From assembly GCA_022702705.1 (NCBI GenBank), contig CM040429.1, positions 9,332,038 through 9,396,037 on the forward strand: 64,000 nt of DNA, given 5' to 3'. Position numbers and translations under genes: made by a program. Positions 10,913 to 22,728 of this stretch are shown here, piece after piece (positions within the stretch are counted from its first letter, which is position 1; every line of letters starts with the position of its first letter). Origin of the DNA: Papilionanthe hookeriana x Papilionanthe teres (taxonomy: Eukaryota > Streptophyta > Magnoliopsida > Asparagales > Orchidaceae). Below the pieces are notes generated by a model. The model did no database searches and was not told where the DNA came from. It saw only the letters and a list, made by a program, of their open reading frames with translations.

Positions 10913-13900
10913 ATGCATTCCATTCTCCTCTTTTTACCTACTCTCCTCTATCTGTTCCCAACTTTTTCCTCTTCAACTCTCATCCCTTTTCAATCTAACA
11001 ACTCAATCCTAGACTTTGGAAGGATAATAGAAGAAAACCCTAGTGCAATCTTCAACCCAAAAACACCCCAAGAAATTTCCCTCCTCATTGCATCCATCTT
11101 CTCCAAAAACAATAAAAACCTGCAAATAGCAGCAAGAGGAGCTGCTCATTCCACCTACGGCCAATCACAGGCTCTAGGTGGCATCATCATCAACATGACT
11201 CTCCTCCCCACCATGATTAGGGTTGAGAAAGAGTACGTTGAGGTTGGAGGTGGCGTTCTATGGATCGAGGTTTTGAAGGAGACGTTGAAGTATGGACTGA
11301 GTCCAAGATCGTGGACTGATTATTTGTATCTCACCATTGGAGGGACTCTTTCTGTTGGTGGTATCAGTGGCCAGTCATTCAAGTATGGACCTCAGATTTC
11401 AAATGTTTTAGAGTTGGATGTGATCACAGGTAGAGGAACTTGATATTTCTTCATATAAGTTCTATTTTATTTTATTTTTGAATTCTCTATGGGATATTTT
11501 GATAGCCAGCTAACTGTTTTTAAAGAAATTTTGCTCAAATTTAATTTTTGAACATAATTTTAAAAAAAAAGTTATATAAACAGTTTTATGACAATAGATT
11601 CTGTCATTAAGACATCATGCTCAAGTTAACTATAATATTTTCTTTGAGAGGCAGATGATCAACTTAATTTCGTGCTAATTAGGATAGATAACAAATCATT
11701 ACTTGCAGCATGCAATCCATAAATATTTTGTTTTGCAAAGAGACCAATATTTGTCATATTGAAATATTAAATAATAACTTCATTTTATTTTATAAAAAAT
11801 GCAAGGGTGCGTTTGGAACGGCGGTGCGATGACAGTTCGGTACAGTATTGAAATTTTTTATGTTTTCACAAAGCAGTATTTAGTCTGCATTCTAAAAAAA
11901 ATGCAGCTTATTATTGTTTTTTTCCCAAGAGACATGACTACATGCGGTGACTGCTAGAAAGCTACGGTCTGATTTTAAAAGAAAAAAACTGTCTAGTCAC
12001 TGTAATTATTTGAACAATAACTTATTTTTCAGCATCTTCAGCAGAAACAGCTGAACCTATCTTAAACAGAAAAAAAATCCAATAAAAAAATCTCTAGATG
12101 CATGCATGGAATATCGGAAGCTGAAAATATTTTATTAACACAGGCAAAGGAGAGATTGTAACTTGCTCCGAAGGGAAAGATTCAGAACTTTTCTATGGCG
12201 TATTGGGAGGATTTGGACAGCTTGGAATCATAACAAGAGCAAGAATCGTATTACAGCCTGCACCGAAAATGGTTGGCATATAAATTAATCATCCATGCTT
12301 ATAATTGTAGAATATCATATTTTCGTCAGCAACTTATTGCTTTCATATGATTTCTTTATTCAAAGGTGAAATGGGTTGTCAAATCCTACAAAGACTTCGA
12401 AGGATTCAGGAAAGATCAAGAGTTTCTGATTCATGGGGGGGAGGTAGACTACCTTGAAGGATTCATAAATTTGCAGAGAAGGAATAGCTCACAGGATAGT
12501 TTAAACGATTATGTCTCCTATTCGATTGAATTTGCCGTATATTATGACGACGAAGACGTCGCGCAAAAGGTATCAATTACGACGACTTGACTGCAAATTT
12601 TTTATTGTTGTTATTATTATTATTATTTTTTTTACATGTGAAGGGCTCCTTTTTTTTATACATTACGTTGAAGGAACGTTAGTATTCTATTAATTGTACG
12701 TACTTTGATCTGAATTCTCTTCTACTTTATAATAGCATACGGCCTAATTGTTCATGCATGTCCCACACTTTTCAATCAAATAATTCAAAAAGTATATTTG
12801 TTGAACTAAGATTTGTTCGTGATTCACATTCAAGAAATAATGCATAGAGTTGTAAATGAGTCTAGCTGACGTGTGAGCTGGCTCGTGGTTGGCTCAGTAA
12901 GTAGCTTGTAAAGTAAGTTTGACGAGTTAACAAGTCAAGTTTAAGCTAGTCCAGACTTGACTCATTAACTCGTGAGTTGGATTATTTAAGGAAATATTAA
13001 TATAGAATGCACTCGAAATTTATTAAATTTGAAGACTTTATTTTAAAATAATAAAAGTACGTAAGAAATAATATTTACTATTAATATTAAGTAATTTATT
13101 ATTATTTATCTCTTAGTTGTTCATTCTATTAGTCATTTTATTGTAACATTATCTTAAACTAATTTTATTTTCTCTTTTTTATAATATATAAGTCAGCTCA
13201 TGAGACTATTCGAACTCATAGACTTAAGCTCCAGCTCTAGCTAGCTCGAGCTCGAACTCAATAAAATTAATGAAGCTTGAGCTTAAGCCGAGGTTGGCTT
13301 GAGCCTGGCTCAACTCATTTACACCTCTAAATTCATAAAGCGTGAAAAGGAGAGAGAAACATATAGTAAGACAGATAGGAATGAGGTATTTTTGTATATA
13401 ATTTTAAAAACCTCTATTATATTTGATGCTTCTCTATTTATATAAGACTCGGATTATTATGAAATGATAATTATACTTCCGACCCCCTTTAACCGGTCGA
13501 CTTATAATCAATTGGCTTCATGTCATTTAATTGATGGATATCTTGCGTGTCGTCTTCTTGTCGATTAGCCTCTACCTAAGCAACCTTCGAGTCAGTCAGC
13601 CTATGGGTTGGTTGGCCCTTGGATGACCGCTCGATTAGACTTTGGCCGGTCGAGTATTGTCATTTGGTCATCCTCCACGTAGATTTATTTATTCTCGTGA
13701 AGTTTTTCTGGCGACGTGTGCTCGGCTCCAAACTATTTTCATGGTGCTAGATTTATTTCCTTATTTATGTGATTTAATATTTAAGTATGATAACACTAAA
13801 TACTAATTAACAATCCTCTCGACTGTGTATTGATTAACATGGTCTTCAATTAAATATTACATGTCTAATACCTATAGCCTGAGTTAATTAATCCTCATAT

Positions 13901-16900
13901 GTTCTTATGTCAGTGCAAATAAGAACTCTATTGCTAATTAAAATTGCAGGTCAACTGTATACTGTAATCATATATTTATTTGAATCTTATAGGATAGCAA
14001 CCATTCAGATGCTAATAATCTAGATAGCAACATCGGAACCTTTTAAATAATGCTAGGCCCTATTTATAATCATATTTAGCTTCTCAATGATAACATCAAT
14101 TCAACTACGTAATCTAGGCAATAATATTAACATCTATGATCTGTTTGGGATCTTTTTCTTTCCTTAAAAAATATTTAAAAATAAATATTATTTTTTAAAA
14201 TAAAACTATATCTCATATTTTTTCCTAAGTGGGCCTACAGTTTAGTATATATATACACACATATTAAATATGCATGGATTTGGAGAATTCCTCTATGATT
14301 AGTGCATGGGACATCTAGTTTAAAAACTAAAGAGTATAACGCTTTAGATAACTCTTTAGTGAGCCTAATGATATAAGTGAAATAAGGATTGTTAGTTTCA
14401 AAATATGTTAAGAGTGACTTGACCAATACACATGTGTTGAGAATTTTAGGGCAAAAAAAATACAAAAATCAACACAAATCTAGAAGCAAACACAGAGATT
14501 TAACGATGTTCAACAAAGATGTATAGCAAAGCGGCGGCTTTCTTTCAATTCGGAAAAAGAGTACAAGATCCCTAGGGTTAAAAGCAAGACATAGTCTTAC
14601 AACATGTAATTAGAAAATTACCCATGTACTATATCTCAGGATTGTTGACCCCGCTACCCCCAACCCATATAAATGAAACTCCCCCGATTGGACAGATGCT
14701 TCCGCTCCGCTGGCTCGCTCTGTTCAGCTCCAACATTTGTCCCTTATCTAGTATATGAGCCATAACTAACATGTTTCACATTTTCATAATAATAATTAAT
14801 TATTTGATAGTGTATTTAGTTCAACTGAGGTATCACAATTTCTCCTCTTATTTTCTTCACTATTTCTTCTGCTTAACACACACTTTATAAGAAACACTCA
14901 TCAATCTAGTTTTGATATGAACATTACGTGCAGCATGATAGGTGCAGATTGGTGGTATTGAAGCGACATTCATCACAATATCACCCCAGCACTACCAATC
15001 TGCATATATGAATATAAATAATATTTACTCCTAATTTTGACAATTCCTTGTAGCTTATGTCTTCCATATATGGTGGACTCCATGCAAACTCCATCACATA
15101 CATGCATTTTCAAAGCATTTTCAAATGTTCTACTATCTTTTCATGTTATTGTTATATAACGTCCATTTTTTATAGAAAAAATTGCTAAAAAAGCTATACT
15201 AATGTTAAAAAAGAAAAGAAGATTGATGCTAATTTCTATACAGTTTCACTTCTCTTAGCAATCGCAGCATATACAAAAAAACCAAAATATAATAACTTTA
15301 TAAATAAATTTGAACTTAAATTTGTTAATAATATAAATTTTCATATTAAGATATAAAACTTATAGCGACATCATAATAAATAATCCAAATAACAATATGA
15401 ACCGAGATGTTGACCTCACAGAAACATTAATATAATAGAAAATGAGTTCATACATTTTTAATTAAATTTTCTCACTAATCTTCTTCTGTTTCTTCATTCA
15501 ATTTTTTTCTAGCAATTTAAAAAAACATAAACTATCCTCCCAATTATCTATTTACCATTCAGATATCTTAACATGCACTTACTTAAGGCTTAAATGTTTG
15601 ATACAGAGACTGAAAGAGATCTTCCGAAAATTGAGGTATAGGGAATCAGCGGCCGAGATTACAAATACTTCCTACTTTGAATTCCTCAATCGGGTAAGGA
15701 AGTCGGAGGTGGAGCTAAGGAAGGAAGGACTGTGGGAGGTGCCTCATCCATGGCTTAACGTATTTGTTCCAAGAACTCAGATAAAGAGGTTTAAGAACTT
15801 GTTGCTGAGAGCCATTGCAGATACATACAATTCAGGCCCTATCATTATTTATCCAATATTTAGACACAAGTAAGTTCACTCTCAAGCATTTACATGCATG
15901 CCACCCTATTGCTATGTATTTACATATCTAACACCTAAACATTACATTTTTACATTTATGACACCCAAATCTTCCGTATAACATCAAAAATATCACTAGA
16001 AGTGAAATACCCCATTTCATGCATGGTTGGGGTAGCTTATATATGTAAAAATTGAAGTTTAGGTGTTAGATATTTAAATACATAAGAATTAAGTGGTATG
16101 TATGTAAATTTTACATATTTGAAAGGCTTAATATGTAAAGCATATTTAGATATATGTAAATACTTTTAAAAATACGCACCACATTTTAGGTGTAAATTTT
16201 ACATGTTTGAAAGGCTTAATATGTCAATACATTTAAATTGAAGGTTATGTGTTAGATATGTTAATACATATTAAGCCTTTCAAATATTGGGAAATTTACG
16301 TGCATACCGCACAATTATTAATATTTACTTATCTAAACATAATTTGATATTTATACTTATAACATTGGTGTCATAAATTTTTGCATGAAAGATGTATTTT
16401 ATTTTTAAAAAGATAGTGATAATGATATGTTATATATATGATGTTAAATATCTTAGCAGTATGCATGAAAATATAGATTTTTACGTGTTAGTCAGATATG
16501 TAAATATATAAGATTTGTATGTTATGTATGTAAACACATTTGTATTAATCTATAGAAGAAAACATTAAAGTTATCATTTAACATTGTAAATGATATTAAA
16601 TTTAAACAAAACTAGATTGAACCAAACAGATACATTAAAATTATCATTTAAAATTGCATCATGTAGATGGAATCCCAAGATGTCAGCTGTGCTACCACAG
16701 GTTGATACTGAGGAAGATATCATATATGTTGTTAGTGTTCTTCAGTCAGCACCACCAACCTGTACTCGCGGCACTCCCTGCCTTGATGCCATGCTTATTC
16801 AGAACCAGAAAATCATCAATATCGCCACATCTGAACCCAAAGTTCGTCATCTTCTTCCTGCAGACACTTTGTAGGAAAAGGGGATAGGGGAGGGATGGGT

Positions 16901-17047
16901 GCAAAACAATACATGCCATATCTTCAGAATGAGAAGCAATGGAAAGCTCACTTTGGTTGGAAATGGGAGAGCTTTCAGGATCTGAAGAGGAGGTTTGATC
17001 CCTTGCATATTCTGGCACCTGGTCAGAGGATCTTTCAAAGGAAATGA
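10913..17047 (+). CDS. CKX: Cytokinin dehydrogenase (CKX), five exons, damaged last exon
   Basis: This FAD enzyme family cleaves the side chain of isopentenyl-type cytokinins. Exons: 10913-11429, 12144-12271, 12366-12569, 15607-15869 and 16667 onward. All introns are GT-AG and the phases join. Residues 1-21 look like a secretion signal. The FAD-binding half has ARGAAHS (His79, the covalent FAD site, but preceded by Ala where the family has Gly), VEVGGG, PRSWTDYL (Asp136, catalytic) and GGFGQLG. The cytokinin-binding half has HPWLNVFVP, SGPIIIYP and KWNPKMSAVLP. Read straight through, exon 5 stops at 16874 (439 aa). The conserved ending (KQYMPYL...HFGWKW...FDPLHILAPGQRIF) lies in another frame, up to the stop at 17045-17047. 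Relative to the family there are about 46 extra bases at 16818-16863 and 10 at 16885-16894. Splicing out 16842-16927 would restore the frame (468 aa) at the cost of KQYMPYL. Functional gene or recent pseudogene is unresolved. Confidence 0.9.
12845..13329. mobile_element. MITE-like element with terminal inverted repeats in CKX intron 3
   Basis: It starts TAGAGTTGTAAATGAGTCTAGC and ends with the near complement GGCTCAACTCATTTACACCTCTA. The inside is rich in GAGCTCG/CTCGTGAG-type motifs. The flanks do not give a clean target duplication. A hAT-like non-autonomous element is the likeliest class. Confidence 0.55.
13480..13740. other. GC-richer patch of unknown origin in CKX intron 3
   Basis: Repeated GGTCGA/TCGATTAG-like words (ACCGGTCGAC, TGTCGATTAG, GGCCGGTCGAG) mark this patch off from the AT-rich intron. 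It may be an LTR fragment. No ends were found. Confidence 0.3.
14435..14768 (+). mobile_element. Solo LTR (TGTTGAGA family) in CKX intron 3
   Basis: TGTTGAGAATTTTAGGG, GATTTAACGATGTTCAACAAAG and CAACATTTGTCCCTTATCTAG match the solo LTR at 10454-10741. The 5-bp words ACATG (14430-14434) and ACATG (14769-14773) flank it as a likely target duplication. The right end is then CTA rather than CA. Confidence 0.65.
14942..15006. repeat. Short inverted repeat (hairpin) in CKX intron 3
   Basis: GTGCAGATTGGTGGT (14942-14956) is nearly complementary to ACTACCAATCTGCAT (about 14991-15005), with one G-T position and a ~35-nt loop. It could be a tiny MITE remnant or a small-RNA hairpin. Confidence 0.4.
15886..16110. 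mobile_element. Foldback MITE (TTTACATRCATRCC ends) in CKX intron 4
   Basis: GCATTTACATGCATGCC...CTATGTATTTACATATCTAACACCTAAAC is mirrored by GTTTAGGTGTTAGATATTTAAATACATA...GGTATGTATGTAAAT. It begins only 17 bp after the exon 4 donor site. Same family as 42447-42668. Confidence 0.7.
16289..16536. mobile_element. Second foldback MITE in CKX intron 4, degenerate
   Basis: GGGAAATTTACGTGCATACCGC at the left is mirrored by ATGTTATGTATGTAAACACAT at the right, with TATCTAAACATAA and GTTAGTCAGATATGTAAATA as inner arms. Between the two copies (16111-16288) lie partial arms with TTTGAAAGGCTTAATATGT repeated. Confidence 0.6.
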
Positions 17048-17385
17048 TTTTCATTTTGCAACCAATACAGTGTTTGTATGAAAACCACATTCAATGGAGA
17101 GGAAAATGATAGAATGATAATGGAAGGAGACTACAGGTTTGACCATAGCAATTGTATTTTGTTGATTGTCGTGTTAAATTTGAAACGATTTACATTGTTT
17201 TTGTTTGAAGTTATGTTTCAGGAGTGTTTAAAATTAAAAAAATGATTGTAATGCTTAGAAGATGATATGAATAGAAGTTTGTGCAGCACTCTTTTTCGGG
17301 AGATAATATTCACTAGTTTGAGCTGGAGCCATATTAGCAACCAACAGGGCAAGGCAGTGCTAGGAAGAGGAGTGTTTAAAAAATG

Positions 17386-18001
17386 TGTTGTTTTGACCCC
17401 CAATTAGTTACTAAGGTAAGTGACACTCTTGTAAATTTCTACTTACTTTAAGCCTCCATTGTTGACTTTTCATGGAAGACCCTAGAAGAGGACATGTGGA
17501 AGGACATGTGGAGGCCATGCGGTGGAAGGAGGACATGTGAAAGGACACGTGGAGACCATGCGATGGAGGACTCTAAAGGGTGGACATGTGGAAGCCATGC
17601 GATCCTCGAAGGTTACACCTCATCTATTTATAGAATATTATAATGTAATCTAATCTACTATAAATAGATGTAGATGGGGAGGCCTTAGTGTGGGTTTTGT
17701 AAGAGTGAAAAGAACTCAAGGAGTGGGGGCTAGCTTGTAGAGGGTGAGGAGTGCATCTTGGAGGCCTTGGATTTGAAGAGAGGCCATGGAAGATGAGGGC
17801 TCATCTATGTAAAGCTAAGTACTCCTTTTGTCTCTTACCTTAGTGGATTATTTCGATTCCCTCCCGTGGACGTAGGTCAAAAAGACCGAACCACGTAAAT
17901 CCTCTTGTTTGCTTGTGCTCTTGTGTTTGCATCTTCTTTGTTGTGATTTGCGGTTTGTTCTCTTACCAAGATTAAGGAAAGAAAGTGTTTTTCCCACAAC
18001 A
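17386..18001 (+). repeat. 5' LTR of Copia copy 1
   Basis: Begins TGTTGTTTTGACCCCC and ends TTTTTCCCACAACA. It contains a tandem ACATGTGGAAGGACATGTGG motif and a TATA-like ACTATAAATAGATG near 17660. Confidence 0.95.
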
Positions 18002-18020
18002 ATTGGCGCCGTCTGTGGGA
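18002..18020 (+). promoter_or_regulatory. Primer binding site of Copia copy 1
   Basis: ATTGGCGCCGTCTGTGGGA directly follows the 5' LTR. TGGCGCCGT agrees with the complement of a tRNA-Asp 3' end as used by many plant LTR elements; the match weakens after nine bases. Confidence 0.6.
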
Positions 18021-18093
18021 AAATCTCGACACATCTTGGTCGGAGGAATCACACCCAAGAAATCGCAACAAGAAGATGTGTTTGGCGGGGACA

Positions 18094-18870
18094 ATGGGTT
18101 CCACCAAATTCGACATCGAGAAATTCACGGGAAAGAACGACTTCGGCTCGTGGAGAGTAAAGATGAGAGCCCTACCGGTTCGACAGGTGTCGCGAAGCCT
18201 TGCAAGAGCCGACGGCACCGCCGGCCGACATGACAGAGAAAGAGAAGATTGGCATGCCGGAGAAAGCTCATGGCTTGATAATCTCGAGCTCGGGCGACAA
18301 GGTTCGAGGAGGTGTCGAGGGAGACAACGGCTCAAGCGCTTGGGCCAAACTCGAGGTACTCTACCCGACCAAGTCCCCGGCTAATAAGCTATTTCGAAAC
18401 AACGCCATACTCTTTCAAAATGCACGAAGACAAATTAGTCTCGAAGCGGATAGACGAGTTCAACAAGATCATAGATGATCTCGAGAACATCGACGTCAAG
18501 ATGGATGACGAGGACAAGGCGCCGTCGTTGCTAAACTCTATTCCTAAGAGCTACGAGCAGCTCAAGGATGCGATGCTCCATGGAAGGGCGCGACGATTAC
18601 TCGGAAGAGGTTCAATCATCGATCGAGCCAAAGAACTTCGAAGAAGCACGACATGAAGGAGGAAACCAGCGGAGACGAGTCCGATGGTTAGAGGAAGATC
18701 GAGCAACAAAGGTTACAAAAGTGATCGAGCAGCATCAAGGTCCGAAGAAATGTTAGAGGTCGGCCTTCTAAGAGATCCTACAAGTGCTACCATTGCCACA
18801 AGGAAGGTCATTTTAAGAAGGACCGTCCGGATAGAAAGAAAGGCTTTCGTGAGAAGCCTAAAGATTCTGG
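18094..18870 (+). pseudogene. Copia copy 1 gag with zinc knuckle, frameshifted
   Basis: ATG at 18094 opens GSTKFDIEKFTGKNDFGSWR. The frame then breaks near 18190 and again near 18390. Recoverable pieces include TEKEKIGM, KMHEDKLVSKRIDEFNKIID and LLNSIPKSYEQLKDAML. The nucleocapsid zinc knuckle (CYHCHKEGHFKKD, 18785-18823) has Arg (CGT, 18824-18826) where the final Cys belongs. Confidence 0.9.
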
Positions 18871-18929
18871 AGAAGCAAGCATAGTCTCGTACGGCTATGA
18901 TTCAACCGAAGCTCTCGGTGATCACAAAA

Positions 18930-21900
18930 TCCGAATCTAGCAAGGAGTGGATCCTCGACTCGTGGTGTTCCTTCCACATGTGTCCTCACAAAGACCGGTT
19001 CGAGACACTACAACCGGCAAATGGCGGATCCGTTCTACTGGAGACAATAAAGCTTGTAAGGTGATCGGCAGCGGACGATCGTAATAAAGATGTTCGATGG
19101 AGCCGAACGGATATCGCGAAGATGTCGTACGTCCCGTAACTTAAAAGAAATTCGATTTCTTTAGTGGACGCCTGAGTCGAATGGATACTCATTCAAGGCA
19201 GAGAATAGCCGTATCGTAGTAGCTAAGGGCTCTCTCATAGTCATGAAAGGAGTCGAAAGAATGGGCTATACTCCCTAGTTGGAAAACTCGTGATCGGGAA
19301 CTTCTCAAATGCGCTCAATCGTAGATCGACGGATCCGTACTATGGCACATGAGGTCGGGGCATGTAAGTGAAAGGGGCTTACAGGAATTGTCCAAGCGAA
19401 CCCGTTATGTGGAGATCGGGTCGACGAACCGGAATTCCGTGAACAATGCGTACCGGGGAAGGCCACCGGGTGAAGTTCTCCACCTGGAATACATACATCA
19501 AAGAAACCTCTCGATTATGTACACCGTGATCTATGGGGCCCAACTAGAACTCGTACTCATGGAGGAGGAAGGTACTTCATGTCCATCATCGATGACTACA
19601 CCAGAAGGTATGGGTCTTTATCCTAAAAACAAAAGATGAAGCTTTTCAACGATTCGTGGACCGGTTAACTCTCACCGAAAACAAGATGGGAGCAAAGCCG
19701 AAGCACTTCGAGAACCGACAATGGATCGGAGTACCGTTCGCAGCAAGCTTGAGGAGCCGTGCGGGAGGAATGGCATCACAAGGCACAAGACGGTCCGGAG
19801 CACTCCTCAACGTAACTGGCCTAGCTGAGAGGATGAACAGGACTCTCCTAGAGAGAGTGCGGTGCATGCTGTTAAATGCAGGTCTACCCAAAAGTTTCGG
19901 GGCGAAGTCGTGTCAACCGCTCTGTTACCTTATCAACGGATGTCCATCGACAGTACTGTTGATACGAAGACTCCTTCGGAGATGTGGTACGGAAAACCGA
20001 GTAACTATGATAATCTTAAAGTCTTTGGATGTATCGCATACGCTCACGTTAGACGAGATAAGCTGGAAGCGAGGGCTTTGAAGTGCATCTTCATCGGATA
20101 CCCACCGGAACCAAAGGTTACAAACTTTGGTGCCTAGATCAACAAAAATGCATCATCGAGTAGGGACGTGACATTCGATGAGTCCAAAATGGGAATCCGC
20201 AAAGCTACGTTACCGGGACAGCTGCCACTAAGGAGGATTCGTCAATCGAGGTGGAGCCGCAACAAACTTCGACCGATCGAAGGACAACTATGAATGATCA
20301 AGATGAAGCGGCAGAAGACCGGCAAGTGACTCGAACCGTAAAGGAGATCCGACGACTACGGCTCGGTAAGGGACGGACAAAGGAGAACCATCGTACCGCC
20401 GGAGAGATACGGCCATGCGGATATGATCTCCTTTGCTCCGAATGTTGCCGAAGTGATAGAAGAAGCGTGAACCAAGCAGCCTACAAGGAAGCCCCGAAGA
20501 GCAAGGAAAGACACAAGTGGGAAGAGGCAATGGATGAGGAAATGGCTTCTCCGATGAAGAACAAAGCCTCGGGAACTTGTGGATCGACCAACGAACAAAC
20601 GCGTAGTCGGTTGCAAGTGGACCTTTAAGAAGAAGGAAGGCATGCCGTGTACCGAGAGGATCGTGCACAAAGCCGGACTCGTTGCAAAGGGATTCACACG
20701 GAGTCAAGGAATCGACTTCAACGAAATCTTCTCACCCGTGGTGAAGCACTCGCTCAATTAGGATAGTCTTAGCACTAAGCAGCTCAATTCAACTTGAATT
20801 AGAACGACTAGATGTTAAGACTGCGTTCTCGCATGGAGAGCTTCGAAGAAACCATCTACATGGACCGACCGGATGGGTACAACACACCCGAGACAAAGGA
20901 CAAAGTTTCGTCTTGAAGAAGGCATCAGTATGGGGTCGAAACAAAGCCCAAGACAATGGTACAAACGATTTGATGATTTCATGCTAAAGATCGGTTTTGT
21001 CGGAGCAACTACGATACTGTGTGTACATGAAGTGGCAAGACGGTGAAATCGGTACGTACTTGCTCCTTTATGTGGATGATATGTTAGTAGCCGACAGGAG
21101 CAAGGAGGAAGTCCGTAAGATCAAAGGTATGCTCAATTCCGAATTTGACATGAAGGACCTAGGACCACCTACAAAGATCCTGTGTATGGAGATTACTGCG
21201 AGACAAGAAAAAGGGTAGCTTATTCTTGTCTCAAAAGTCATATATTCGAAGGTTCTAACAAGGTTCAACATGCACGAGGCTAAGCGAGTTGCAACATCTA
21301 TCGGCCAACACTTCGTACTCATCGAACTCTCAAGCACCGTAGATCGAAGAGGAGAAAAGGTACATGGAGGGTGTCCCCTACGCCGGTGGGGTTGGTAGCA
21401 TCATGTATGGTATGGTTCAGTAGCAGCACCGCATTTAGCCTACGCCGTCAATATTGTAAGCGTGTTCATGACAAGCCCGTGACGAGCTCACCGGGAAGCA
21501 CTAAAATGGATCCCGAGATACTTAAGAGGCACCACCGATTTGGGGCTACTCTTCAAAAGGCAGGAAGACAAAGAAGAAAAAGTAGTCGGTTACGTAGATT
21601 CCGATTACGCAGGAAGCATCGACACCGGGAAGTCACCGACCGGATTCATCTTCACCGTCTTCGCATCGCAGCTCGATTGGAAGTCTAACCTCCAATCGGC
21701 TTGTGGCCCTCTCAACAACAGAGGCCGAATACATCGCCGCGATCGAAGCAATCAAGGAAGCTATGTGGCTAAAGGGCATGGCCGAAGAGCTCGGGATACA
21801 TCAAAAGGTGATAACCGTGTTTTGCGACAACCAAAGCACCATCCACCTAACCGAGAATCGGTATTTCATGAAAGATCCAAGCACATAGATGTGAAGCTTC

Positions 21901-22010
21901 ATTTCGTAAGAGACGTCGTCGCTAAAGGCTCAATAGTGGTAGAAGATACCAACCGAAGAGAACCCCGCCGATATGCTCACCAAGGCGTCGCTCATAGCTA
22001 AGTTCCGACA
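18930..22010 (+). pseudogene. Copia copy 1 pol (protease-integrase-RT-RNase H), disrupted
   Basis: Protease: ILDSWCSFHMCP (family DSGCS; Gly is changed to Trp near 18962). Integrase from about 19340: SGHVSERG, later SIIDDY-like sequence and AERMNRTLLERV. Reverse transcriptase: WKWTF-like GCKWTFKKKEG, then LLLYVDDMLVA (about 21060-21090). RNase H: YVDSDYAGSIDTG, STTEAEYIAA and VFCDNQSTIHLTEN (about 21590-21860). Each domain is recognisable but the frame changes many times, so no polyprotein can be made as written. Confidence 0.9.
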
Positions 22011-22111
22011 CTCGTCCGAACTTAGTGAATTTTTCCACCGGCCGAGGGCCCTCGGGGGCCACGTGGAGGGAATCACTACTCCAAAGATAATCGAGGGTCA
22101 AGGTGGAGATT

Positions 22112-22728
22112 TGTTGTTTCGACCCCCAATTAGTTACTAAGGTAAGTGGCACTCTTGTAAATTTCTACTTACTTTAAGCCTCCATTGTTGACTTTTCATG
22201 GAAGACCCTAGAAGAGGACATGTGGAAGGACATGTGGAGGCCATGCGGTGGAAGGAGGACATGTGAAAGGACACGTGGAGACCATGCGATGGAGGACTCT
22301 AAAGGGTGGACATGTGGAAGCCATGCGATCCTTGAAGGTTACACCTCATCTATTTATAGAATATTATAATGTAATCTAATCTACTATAAATAGATGAGAT
22401 GAGGGGAGGCCTTAGTGTGGGTTTTGTAAGAGTGAAAAGAACTCAAGGAGTGGGGGCTAGCTTGTAGAGGGTGAGGAGTGCATCTTGGAGGCCTTGGATT
22501 CGAAGAGAGGCCATGGAAGATGAGGGCTCATCTATGTAAAGCTAAGTACTCCTTTTGTCTCTTACCTTAGTGGATTATTTCGATTCCCTCCCGTGGACGT
22601 AGGTCAAAAAGACCGAACCACGTAAATCCTCTTGTTTGCTTGTGCTCTTGTGTTTGCATCTTCTTTGTTGTGATTTGCGGTTTGTTCTCTTACCAAGATT
22701 AAGGAAAGAAAGTGTTTTTCCCACAACA
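22112..22728 (+). repeat. 3' LTR of Copia copy 1
   Basis: Preceded by a purine run AAGGTGGAGA (22100-22109). It begins TGTTGTTTCGACCCCC and ends CCCACAACA. Differences from the 5' LTR that I can see: T/C in the first ten bases, GTGACAC/GTGGCAC, CCTCGAAGG/CCTTGAAGG, ATTTGAAG/ATTCGAAG and a small indel near GATGAGATGAGGGG. Confidence 0.95.

Larger units (their letters stand above)
17386..22728 (+). mobile_element. Ty1-copia retrotransposon, copy 1 (full length, coding region disrupted)
   Basis: Two LTRs (17386-18001 and 22112-22728) flank gag, protease, integrase, reverse transcriptase and RNase H in Copia order. The 5-bp target duplication AAATG (17381-17385 and 22729-22733) is perfect. The LTRs differ at only a handful of positions by eye, implying recent insertion. 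The interior is nonetheless broken by many frameshifts and stops. It lies about 340 bp downstream of the CKX stop, same orientation. The gag start (GSTKFDIEKFTGKNDFG) and zinc-knuckle layout recall the TNT1/Tork-like lineage (moderate). Confidence 0.95.

Noticed and set aside
11800..12090. GGGTGCGTTTGGAACGGCG stretch in CKX intron 1 as a complete Tourist-like MITE
   Set aside because: The start resembles MITE ends, but I could not match a complementary right end.
12570..15606. Possible missing exon in the 3-kb CKX intron 3
   Set aside because: Exon 3 (ending YYDDEDVAQK) joins exon 4 (RLKEIFRKLRY) in phase and matches the continuous family alignment, so no exon is lacking.
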